From: Alphaproteobacteria bacterium
GTDB taxonomy: Bacteria; Pseudomonadota; Alphaproteobacteria; Rhizobiales; Devosiaceae
Direction of reading: 5' to 3'
Length of the DNA: 17,333 nt
Assembly: GCA_013152625.1 (NCBI GenBank)
Contig: JAADFY010000048.1
Coordinates: forward strand, 1-17,333
This document shows, one piece after another, positions 1-6,340 of the stretch. Below the pieces are notes generated by a model. That model saw only the letters and a list, made by a program, of their open reading frames with translations. It did no database searches and was not told the origin of the DNA. A program made the position numbers and the translations under genes. Position 1 is the stretch's first letter, and every line of letters begins with the position of its first letter.

Positions 1-600
1 GAGGCTCGCACCTCGCCGGTGCAGGCGGCAATAATGGTGTCGACCCGCTCACCCACCATTTCCAGCGGCTGGTTGGTGTCGATTTCAAAGTCGGCGCGGG
101 CCCGTTTTTCGTTCTGGGGCATCTGGTGGGCCAATATGGCGTTGTATTTGTCGTCGGTCATGCCCGGCCGCGCCATGGCCCGGCGTTTTTGCTCGGCCGG
201 CGCGCACCAGGTAACCGCCACTTTGTCCAGGGGATAGGCGTGCCCGGTCTCAAACAGCAACGGGATGTCCAAAAGTACCAGCGGCGGGGCTTGTTTTTTC
301 TGATCGGCCAAAAACCGGTCCATTTGGTCGCGCACCAGTGGGTGCACCAGCTTTTCCAGCCGGTCGCCGGTCCAGGGCCTTGGCGTCCTTAAGAACCCTG
401 CCGGCAAGGGCTGTCCGATCAAGGCGGCCATTGACCAGTGTATTAGGAAACAGGGCGCCGATCTGTTCGGCCAATGGGCCGTCATAAAGGGCATGCACCG
501 CCTCGTCAGCGGAAAATACGGCCACGCCCCGGGCCGAAAACATGGCGGACACCGTGCTTTTCCCCGTGGCAATTGAACCGGTCAGCCCCAGTCTGATCAT
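1..600 (-). pseudogene. coaE: Dephospho-CoA kinase CoaE, frameshifted by a 7-bp duplication, 3' end cut by window edge
   Basis: CoaE phosphorylates dephospho-CoA with ATP, the last step of coenzyme A synthesis, in the cytosol. The start is the ATG at 600-598, which overlaps the aroE stop as ATGA. The N-terminus has the P-loop GSIATGKS (residues 8-15). The first frame is good to about residue 78 (KDAKALDR) and then degenerates to a stop at 250. The typical CoaE sequence resumes in another frame: RLEKLVHPLV, then LLDIPLLFETG, then EQKRRAMARPGMT, and on to the window edge with no stop. The break coincides with a perfect tandem copy of a 7-mer (359-365 and 366-372). Removing one copy restores about 198 codons, close to the family length of about 200. 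As written the product would lack the CoA-binding and lid parts. The gene is normally essential, so a sequence error is a live alternative. Confidence 0.85.
359..372. repeat. Perfect 7-bp tandem duplication that breaks coaE
   Basis: The + strand reads GCCGGTC twice in a row. On the coding strand this turns an expected GAC-CGG-CTG-GAA (DRLE) into a +7 insertion and shifts the frame. Loss of one unit by slipped mispairing would exactly restore the reading frame. Confidence 0.9.
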
Positions 601-1526
601 CGGTGCCCTCCCCCGTTATCCTGCAAATCGGCGACCACAAGGCGTCGCAGGGCGGGGGTTACTTCCGGTCGAACCCCGAACCAGGCATTAAATCCGGGCA
701 CCGCCTGATGCAACAACATGCCCAGCCCGTCCACCGTGGTCAGTCCCAGCGCTTTGGCGTCGGCCAGCAATCCGGTTTCCAGCGGCGTGTAAACGATATC
801 GGTAACCACGGTATTTTGTGGCAGCCGGTTCAATGCCAGGTGGCCAAACCGGGTGCCGTCCATGCCCACCGAGCTGGTATTGACCACCAGAGCGGCATTT
901 GCACAAAAATCACCAAACTGATCGAGCCCGCCGCCAAGGATTTTGCTTCCCCCCTTTGTGCCCGCTTGGGTGCTGATCTGGGTACCGATTTTTGCCCCTG
1001 CCCGACCGACACTGAATTCTTCCGCCAGTGCATGGGCCCGGGCCGGAGTGCGGTTCAAGATGATTATCGGGTCAAACCGGCGCTCAATCAGACCCACAAC
1101 GACCGCACGGGCCGCACCACCCGCCCCAAGAACAATCGCCGCCCCCAGAACATTTGCCGGGTCGGGGGAGGCGTCCCAGCCGGGGGCGTTTTGATCCAGA
1201 TTGGCCAAAAATCCATAAAGGTCCGTGTTGGAGCCAAGCAGTTTGCCATGTTGTACGACAACGGTATTGACCGCCCCGATGGTGCGGGCGCTGTCATCGA
1301 CCCCATCGCACACCCTTAAAGCGGCCTGTTTGTGGGGCAGGGTTATGTTGCCTCCGGCAAAAGCACCGTTTCGAACCGAGGCGAGAAATCCCTCCAGTTC
1401 GGCCGGCGCCACCTCAAACGGCCGGTAGCTGCCGGTTAACCCAAGCGATTTGAGCCAATGGCTGTGAATGAGCGGCGAGCGCGAATGACCAATGGGCTGG
1501 CCGATGACAAATGCGGTAGGGTACAT
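597..1526 (-). CDS. aroE: Shikimate dehydrogenase (NADP+)
   Basis: AroE reduces 3-dehydroshikimate to shikimate with NADPH in aromatic amino acid synthesis. The 309-residue product shows the substrate-binding SRS motif (residues 15-17), the catalytic lysine in LPHK (K66), the catalytic aspartate in NTD (D102), the nucleotide-binding loop GAGGAA (134-139), the NADP-selecting NRT (158-160) and a C-terminal GLGMLLHQA segment. Family members are usually about 270-285 residues. The extra length comes from a Gly/Thr/Lys/Gln-rich insertion at about residues 173-196, just after the NRT strand. The gene starts at ATG 1526-1524, the first gene left of the proposed origin. Its TGA overlaps the coaE ATG by two bases, which suggests translational coupling. 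Confidence 0.95.
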   Translation of the reverse strand: MYPTAFVIGQPIGHSRSPLIHSHWLKSLGLTGSYRPFEVAPAELEGFLASVRNGAFAGGNITLPHKQAALRVCDGVDDSARTIGAVNTVVVQHGKLLGSNTDLYGFLANLDQNAPGWDASPDPANVLGAAIVLGAGGAARAVVVGLIERRFDPIIILNRTPARAHALAEEFSVGRAGAKIGTQISTQAGTKGGSKILGGGLDQFGDFCANAALVVNTSSVGMDGTRFGHLALNRLPQNTVVTDIVYTPLETGLLADAKALGLTTVDGLGMLLHQAVPGFNAWFGVRPEVTPALRRLVVADLQDNGGGHR

Positions 1527-1612
1527 ATTCTTAAGGCCCGATAGCTGGCGTTTTCATCAATGTGGTGCCGGTGCGGAAACATACATAATTTATCCCGGCG
1601 GCGTTGGTAAAC

Positions 1613-1621
1613 GGTGGATAA
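1613..1621 (-). promoter_or_regulatory. DnaA-box-like 9-mer
   Basis: GGTGGATAA differs from TGTGGATAA (reverse of TTATCCACA) only at the first base. It lies on the aroE side of the proposed origin. Confidence 0.45.
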
Positions 1622-1802
1622 GCGACCGGAGTGGGGCAAGGCGATCAAACCATCCCCGTCGGGGCAAAAATCATGCACAGGAAATTTGGCTGTGGGAAAG
1701 ATCTGTGGGTGGCTGGGGGAACGGGGGCGGGGGCGAACCAGCCGGTGGATGTGCACAAGATATGCTAGGTTGAAGGGGACAACCGAAGGGGCAAAATTAT
1801 GG

Positions 1803-1817
1803 TTAACTCTTTGTTAA
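1803..1817. promoter_or_regulatory. CtrA-box-like site, exact TTAA-N7-TTAA
   Basis: The sequence TTAACTCTTTGTTAA has two TTAA half sites separated by exactly seven bases, the CtrA recognition pattern known from Caulobacter. It sits in the AT-richest part of the aroE-hemE gap, between DnaA-box-like sites. In Caulobacter CtrA bound at the origin blocks replication initiation, and the same role is inferred here. Confidence 0.55.
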
Positions 1818-1876
1818 GTCTTACAGGTTGGCTCCCCGGAACGTCACTGGCAAACGGTTGGTTTGACCGGATATTT

Positions 1877-1885
1877 TCATCCACA
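1877..1885 (+). promoter_or_regulatory. DnaA-box-like 9-mer
   Basis: TCATCCACA differs from the DnaA box TTATCCACA at one base. It lies 60 bp right of the CtrA-like site, on the hemE side of the proposed origin. Confidence 0.5.
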
Positions 1886-2014
1886 GGCCAGGGTGGTGCG
1901 GCCTGGCGGGGGGAGGAAGCTGTGAGTTTAGGGACAATCCCTGCAAACCGGCGCTCTATAGTAACAACAGAGTCTATAAAGTTAGTTTGAGAAAATCGGT
2001 GGGGGGGATGTATG

Positions 2015-2022
2015 CAGGGGGG
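2015..2022 (+). promoter_or_regulatory. hemE ribosome-binding site (decides the start)
   Basis: A purine run CAGGGGGG ends six bases before ATG 2029. That spacing favours the start giving MNRPVLD over in-frame ATGs at 2023 (too close) and 2008, and over the TTG at 1987. Confidence 0.5.
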
Positions 2023-2028
2023 ATGGAT

Positions 2029-3066
2029 ATGAACAGACCGGTTTTGGATGTGGTTAGAGGTGCGGTTTTACCCAGGCCGCCTATTTGGATTATGCGGCAG
2101 GCGGGGAGGTACTTGCCGGAATATCGGGCGGTGCGGACCAAGGCGGGGAGCTTTTTGCAGCTGTGTTACAATCCGGTTCTTGCAGCGGAGGTTAGTTTAC
2201 AGCCTTTGAAACGCTTTGATCTGGATGCAGCGATCGTTTTTAGCGATATTTTAGTCATACCCGATGCTTTGGGTCAAAAGGTGCGATTTGAAGAGGGTGA
2301 AGGTCCGGTACTTGAGGCGATCGAAGATGGGTTGGGCATTGGTGCCCTGTCTTTGGAAGGGGTGTTAGCCCACCTGGAGCCCGTGTGCGAAACCATCAAC
2401 CGGGTTGCGGAGCGGTTGACCCCCGCACAAACCATGATCGGGTTTTGCGGTGCCCCGTGGACGGTGGCGACCTATATGATCGGGGGCCGGGGGTCGGCGG
2501 ATCAGGCAGCAGCGCGCCGGTTCAGTTTAACCCGGCCAGCGGAAATGGCGGCATTGCGGGATATTTTGGTGGAGGCCAGCGCGCTTTATCTTGCCGCGCA
2601 GGTGCGCGCGGGTGCCCATGTGATCCAGATTTTTGAAAGCTGGGCACTTAACCTTGATGAAGAGATGTTCCGCCAGGAGGTTATCGAACCAACGGTGCGT
2701 TTGATTTCCCGGTTGCATCAGTTGGTCCCCAATGTGCCGGTTATTGGTTTTCCGCGGGGGGCTGCGGGGATGATCGCAGAGTATGTGCGCGCTACCGGGG
2801 TGGATATGGTTGGGCTCGATTATGCCATGCCGTTAAATTTTGCCCGAACCCATATTGCTCCCCTGGCCGGGGTGCAGGGCAATCTTGATCCGTTACGTCT
2901 GGTGGTGGGTGGGACGGCCATGAAAGATCGATGCGAGGAAATTATTTCAGCTTTTGAAGGGGTGCCGCATATTTTTAATCTTGGCCATGGAATTGTGCCC
3001 CAGACCCCTGTCGATCATGTCAGCGAATTGGTGGAGCTGGTAAAGGGTTCAGGGGAAGGCATGTAG
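2029..3066 (+). CDS. hemE: Uroporphyrinogen III decarboxylase
   Basis: HemE removes the four acetate carboxyls of uroporphyrinogen III to give coproporphyrinogen III in cytosolic haem synthesis. From ATG 2029 the product is 345 residues, the usual length. It shows the signature IWIMRQAGRYLPEYR (R23 and R27 bind substrate carboxylates), the catalytic aspartate in VFSDILVIPDALG, the conserved tyrosine in GAPWTVATYM, the serine in FESWA and the histidine in NLGHG. In-frame upstream starts at 2023, 2008 and 1987 (TTG) would add 2, 7 or 14 residues with no conservation. The gene is the first one right of the proposed oriC and hemJ follows after 34 bp. Codon use in the first 100 codons is less GC-rich than in neighbours. 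Confidence 0.95.
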   Translation: MNRPVLDVVRGAVLPRPPIWIMRQAGRYLPEYRAVRTKAGSFLQLCYNPVLAAEVSLQPLKRFDLDAAIVFSDILVIPDALGQKVRFEEGEGPVLEAIEDGLGIGALSLEGVLAHLEPVCETINRVAERLTPAQTMIGFCGAPWTVATYMIGGRGSADQAAARRFSLTRPAEMAALRDILVEASALYLAAQVRAGAHVIQIFESWALNLDEEMFRQEVIEPTVRLISRLHQLVPNVPVIGFPRGAAGMIAEYVRATGVDMVGLDYAMPLNFARTHIAPLAGVQGNLDPLRLVVGGTAMKDRCEEIISAFEGVPHIFNLGHGIVPQTPVDHVSELVELVKGSGEGM

Positions 3067-3100
3067 CTCATGGGGCCCCGGTTGCAGGTTTTGTGCTGAT

Positions 3101-3532
3101 ATGGAATGGGTGCGGGCAGTTCATGTCATTGCGGTGATCGCCTGGATGGCGGGGCTGCTCTATTTGCCACGATTGTTTGTGTACCATGCCGGTTCCGGGG
3201 CCGACACGGTTTTGAGCGAGACGTTCAAGATCATGGAGCGGCGGCTGTACCGGGCGATCATGACGCCGGCCATGGTGGCAAGCTGGGTCTTGGGGCTGTG
3301 GTTGATCGCCGGGGGCAGCGTCTATTTTGGGGAACCCTGGGTGTGGGCAAAGGGTACGCTGGTGGTGGCGTTAACAGGGTACCATTTCTGGCTGGGGGTT
3401 CTGGCAAAACACTTTGCCCGGGATGACAACGGGCATTCGGCGCGGTTTTTCCGCTGGATCAATGAGGTGCCGACCGTTCTCATGATTGGCATTGTGTTGT
3501 TGGTGATTGGTAAACCGGGATTTGGTGTTTGA
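3101..3532 (+). CDS. hemJ: Protoporphyrinogen IX oxidase, HemJ type
   Basis: HemJ is the membrane-bound oxidase that converts protoporphyrinogen IX to protoporphyrin IX in many bacteria lacking HemG/HemY. The 143-residue protein is hydrophobic, with about four membrane segments (about 4-26, 55-73, 82-101, 122-138). It shows conserved family features: a histidine near the N-terminus (H8), WMAGLLYLPRLFVYH (15-29), an MERRLY segment (45-50), a lysine in WAKG (K84) and NEVPT (121-125). It lies 34 bp after hemE in the same direction, so two haem steps are probably co-transcribed. No strong Shine-Dalgarno sequence precedes the ATG. Confidence 0.92.
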   Translation: MEWVRAVHVIAVIAWMAGLLYLPRLFVYHAGSGADTVLSETFKIMERRLYRAIMTPAMVASWVLGLWLIAGGSVYFGEPWVWAKGTLVVALTGYHFWLGVLAKHFARDDNGHSARFFRWINEVPTVLMIGIVLLVIGKPGFGV

Positions 3533-3603
3533 GCCTGATCGGGCCTCGTGGGGCTTGTACCGGGGACCGGTTGGCGATATGAGGGGTTCTGCCAAGGTTT
3601 GGC

Positions 3604-3660
3604 GCCCCGGGGCATCATCCTTTTCCGCCCCTGCCCTTTTCCCACATTTCCGCATCACTG
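3604..3660 (+). promoter_or_regulatory. Possible rut-like element in the rho leader
   Basis: A perfect palindrome GCCCCGGGGC (3604-3613) is followed by a pyrimidine-rich tract. By my count positions 3613-3660 contain 22 C and 4 G in 48 bases, while the surrounding + strand is G-rich. C-rich, G-poor RNA is what Rho loads on, and in E. coli rho limits its own transcription by attenuation in its leader. The 171-nt gap before rho and its position fit that kind of control. This is inference from base composition only. Confidence 0.4.
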
Positions 3661-3703
3661 CCTGTGGCGGATGACCTTATCCCAAACCCCGATCTGGAAT
3701 TTT

Positions 3704-4969
3704 ATGGAAAACTTGAAGCTTAGTACGCTCAAGGCGAAATCGCCTTCTGAATTGCTCGACTTTGCCGAAGAACATGAAGTGGAGAATGCCTCCACTTTGC
3801 GCAAACAGGAGCTCTTGTTTGCTATTTTGAAACAGCTTGCGGGCCGGGATGTGGATATTACCGGTGTGGGCGTGGTTGAGGTGCTGTCGGACGGGTTTGG
3901 ATTTCTGCGCTCCCCCGATGCCAACTATTTGCCCGGCCCCGATGACATTTATGTCTCGCCTTCCCAGATCAGGCGGTTTTCGTTGCGCACGGGTGATACT
4001 GTGGAGGGCGAGATCAGGTCGCCAAAAGAAGGGGAGCGGTATTTTGCTCTGTTAAAAGTCAACACGATCAATTCCGAGGATCCGGAGCAAACCAAACACA
4101 AGATCAATTTCGATAATTTGACGCCGCTTTATCCCGACGAGCGGTTATTTATGGAAGTCGTTGATTCCAAGATCAAGGACAAGAGCGCCAGAGTAATTGA
4201 TCTGGTGGCGCCCCTTGGCAAGGGTCAACGCTGTCTGATTGTGGCACCGCCCCGCGTGGGCAAGACCATCATGATGCAAAATATCGCCAATTCCATTTCC
4301 ACCAATCACCCCGAGTGTATTCTCATCGTTCTTTTAATTGATGAGCGACCCGAGGAAGTCACCGACATGCAACGCACGGTGCGCGGGGAGGTAATAGCCT
4401 CGACATTTGATGAGCCGGCGTCCCGGCATGTGCAAGTGGCTGAAATGGTTATTGAAAAGGCCAAACGTCTGGTTGAGCACAAGCGGGATGTGGTGATCCT
4501 TTTAGACAACATCACCCGTCTGGGTCGGGCGTACAACACCGTGGTGCCGTCCTCTGGCAAAGTGTTGACCGGTGGTGTGGATGCCAATGCCCTGCAACGG
4601 CCCAAACGGTTTTTCGGGGCCGCGCGCAACATCGAGGAAGGCGGATCGTTGACCATTATTTCCACGGCCCTGATTGATACCGGGAGCCGGATGGATGAAG
4701 TGATATTTGAGGAGTTCAAGGGCACCGGGAACTCTGAGATCGTCCTCGATCGTAAAATTGCCGACAAACGGGTATTTCCGGCAATAGATATTACTAAATC
4801 GGGAACCAGAAAAGAAGAACTTCTTGTTGAGCCTGATATCCTGAAGAAGATGTATGTGTTACGCAGAATATTGAACCCGATGGGCACTGTGGACGCGATG
4901 GAATTTTTGCTGGATAAACTCAAGCAGACCAAGACTAATGCTGATTTCTTTGATTCCATGAATACCTGA
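3704..4969 (+). CDS. rho: Transcription termination factor Rho
   Basis: Rho is the hexameric RNA-dependent ATPase that terminates transcription on unstructured C-rich RNA. Starting at ATG 3704 (MENLKLSTLK) gives 421 residues, the usual alphaproteobacterial length. An in-frame ATG at 3671 would add 11 residues without family character. The N-terminal domain carries KSPSELLDFAEEHEVENAS. The cold-shock-like RNA-binding fold follows with DGFGFLRSPDANY. The ATPase core has the Walker A APPRVGKT (181-188), the catalytic LLIDERPEEV (D213, E214), Walker B VVILLDNITR (D268) and the C-terminal EEFKGTGN and LDRKIADKRVFPAID blocks. mnmE starts 16 bp downstream, so the two are probably one transcript. Confidence 0.96.
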   Translation: MENLKLSTLKAKSPSELLDFAEEHEVENASTLRKQELLFAILKQLAGRDVDITGVGVVEVLSDGFGFLRSPDANYLPGPDDIYVSPSQIRRFSLRTGDTVEGEIRSPKEGERYFALLKVNTINSEDPEQTKHKINFDNLTPLYPDERLFMEVVDSKIKDKSARVIDLVAPLGKGQRCLIVAPPRVGKTIMMQNIANSISTNHPECILIVLLIDERPEEVTDMQRTVRGEVIASTFDEPASRHVQVAEMVIEKAKRLVEHKRDVVILLDNITRLGRAYNTVVPSSGKVLTGGVDANALQRPKRFFGAARNIEEGGSLTIISTALIDTGSRMDEVIFEEFKGTGNSEIVLDRKIADKRVFPAIDITKSGTRKEELLVEPDILKKMYVLRRILNPMGTVDAMEFLLDKLKQTKTNADFFDSMNT

Positions 4970-4985
4970 TATTTATGTATACTAG

Positions 4986-6302
4986 ATGGAACCGAACCTC
5001 CAGGACACCATTATTGCGTTAAGTTCCGGTAGGCTTCCCTCCGGTGTTGGCGTTATTCGTATTTCCGGGCCGCGCTGTCGTCAAACCTTAAAATCATTGA
5101 TCGGTGATGTTCCCGGTGAACGTCGTCTGGTGCTTCGCGATTTTTGCACACCTGACGGCGGGGTGGTTATCGATCGCGGACTGGCAGTGTTTTTTCCCGG
5201 TCCGAAAAGCTTCACCGGGTTGGACTGCGCCGAGCTGCATTGTCATGGGGGCAAAGCGGTGGTTGCACGGTTGCTGGGTGTTCTTGTCGAAAATCTTGGG
5301 TGCAGGTTGGCCGAGGCCGGGGAGTTCACCCGCCAGGCGTTTGAAAACGGTCGGCTGGATTTGACCGAAGTAGAGGGCCTTGGTGACCTCTTGGCCGCTG
5401 AAACGGAAAACCAGCGTGTTTTGGCCCTGACCCGGTCACTGGGCGGAATGTCGGCCCGGCTGGGCGAGTGGCGGGAAGAGATCGTTGTTTTGCAAGCCGA
5501 GATTGAAGCCTGTCTTGATTTTAGCGACGAGGGAGATGTACCGGGGGCGCTTGGTGCAGGTTTTGATCGTCGAATCCGGGAAATAGATGAACAGATTGAA
5601 GCAGTTATTTCGCAATGGCAGCACGGGCGGATGGTGCGAGAGGGTATTCGGGTAACCATAGCGGGGGCTCCGAATGCGGGAAAATCGACTCTGTTGAACC
5701 ATATTGCCAATTCAGAGGTTGCCATCGTGTCCGAGGTAGCAGGAACGACACGGGATGTGCTCGAGGTTCCGGTAGATCTCGATGGTCAGCTCTTTTTGTT
5801 TGCGGATACCGCAGGACTTCGCAATAGCGCCGATCCGGTGGAGATAGAGGGTATGCGCCGTGCCCGGGGCAGAATGGCGCAAAGCGACCTGGTGATCGCC
5901 TTGCGGGGCCCAGGAGACCAAAAGCTTGATCTGTCGGAAGACACTATGGGCGTGGTATGGACATATACCAGCAAAATTGATGTGCTGAGGGGTGATGCGT
6001 GGGCCGGTGATGGGCTGTCAGCGGTATCCGGTGAGGGGATGGCGGGATTGTTTGGCCGCTTGAGTGAATTTGGTCGGGCTGGAGTGGGGGTCTCTGAACC
6101 GATCATTGTTGCCCGGGAAAGGGACAAGCACTGGCTGAAATCAGCCCAATCCGCGCTAAGACTGTCATTGGGGGAACCGGCGCTGGAGTTGCGTGCGGAA
6201 TCCCTGCGGCGGGCAGCCCTGGCGATAGGTCGATTGACCGGGCAAATCGATGCGGAGGAGGTGCTTGACCAGCTTTTTTCGCATTTTTGTATCGGCAAGT
6301 GA
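4986..6302 (+). CDS. mnmE: tRNA uridine-5-carboxymethylaminomethyl modification GTPase MnmE (TrmE)
   Basis: MnmE works with MnmG to build the (carboxymethyl)aminomethyl group at C5 of the wobble uridine of certain tRNAs. The 438-residue protein has the N-terminal folate-binding domain (DTIIALSS, GVGVIRISGP), a helical domain with GEFTRQAFENGRLDL (112-126) and an inserted G domain. G1 is GAPNAGKS (227-234), G2 is AGTTRD (252-257) and G3 is DTAG (274-277). At G4 the canonical NKxD is replaced by TSKID (328-332). The C-terminus FCIGK carries the required cysteine (C435). mnmG follows after 38 bp. The TGA stop (6300-6302) is part of a parS-like palindrome. Confidence 0.96.
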   Translation: MEPNLQDTIIALSSGRLPSGVGVIRISGPRCRQTLKSLIGDVPGERRLVLRDFCTPDGGVVIDRGLAVFFPGPKSFTGLDCAELHCHGGKAVVARLLGVLVENLGCRLAEAGEFTRQAFENGRLDLTEVEGLGDLLAAETENQRVLALTRSLGGMSARLGEWREEIVVLQAEIEACLDFSDEGDVPGALGAGFDRRIREIDEQIEAVISQWQHGRMVREGIRVTIAGAPNAGKSTLLNHIANSEVAIVSEVAGTTRDVLEVPVDLDGQLFLFADTAGLRNSADPVEIEGMRRARGRMAQSDLVIALRGPGDQKLDLSEDTMGVVWTYTSKIDVLRGDAWAGDGLSAVSGEGMAGLFGRLSEFGRAGVGVSEPIIVARERDKHWLKSAQSALRLSLGEPALELRAESLRRAALAIGRLTGQIDAEEVLDQLFSHFCIGK

Positions 6303-6315
6303 TTCACGTGAAACC
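6300..6315. other. parS: parS-like site across the mnmE stop codon
   Basis: TGATTCACGTGAAACC matches the parS consensus TGTTTCACGTGAAACA at 14 of 16 positions and keeps the TTCACGTGAA core palindrome. Its first three bases are the mnmE TGA stop. It lies about 4.3 kb right of the proposed origin and 2.6 kb left of parA, the expected setting for an origin-proximal ParB nucleation site. Confidence 0.75.
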
Positions 6316-6340
6316 GGCAACCGGGGTAGTAAAGGGAAAA

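Larger units (their letters stand above)
1527..2028. other. oriC: Candidate chromosomal replication origin (oriC) in the aroE-hemE gap
   Basis: This 502-bp gap between divergent aroE and hemE encodes no recognisable protein. It holds 9-mers one mismatch from the DnaA box TTATCCACA/TGTGGATAA at 1613-1621 (GGTGGATAA) and 1877-1885 (TCATCCACA). Weaker ones lie at 1671-1679 (TCATGCACA) and 1750-1758 (TGTGCACAA). It also has an exact CtrA box at 1803-1817 in an AT-rich patch (about 1793-1826), one GANTC methylation site at 1970-1974, and a short inverted repeat (CAGGCC 1884-1889, GGCCTG 1900-1905). In Caulobacter and Sinorhizobium the chromosomal origin lies next to hemE, and parA/parB and parS sites follow here within 8 kb. 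G/C skew on the + strand changes sign across the gap. Position is strong evidence; the individual boxes are modest and no unwinding element is proven. Confidence 0.7.

Noticed and set aside
603..1319. A 238-codon open frame on the + strand opposite aroE
   Set aside because: It mirrors a complete AroE with all catalytic motifs on the other strand, and its translation has no family character.
1591..1599. TTTATCCCGG-like sequence as another DnaA box
   Set aside because: It has three mismatches at the critical CACA end of the box.
1863..1891. TTGACC (1863-1868) as a -35 box for hemE
   Set aside because: No acceptable -10 hexamer lies 16-18 bp downstream, and the hemE start is over 140 bp further on.
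1436..1990. Open frames of 63-106 codons in the aroE-hemE gap (both strands)
   Set aside because: None has a ribosome-binding site with a recognisable protein, and they overlap each other, aroE and the origin-like motifs. They are Arg/Gly/Trp-rich, as chance frames in GC-rich DNA are.
4306..4959. A 217-codon open frame on the - strand opposite rho
   Set aside because: Rho on the + strand is intact. The reverse translation is Ser/Arg-rich antisense of conserved codons.
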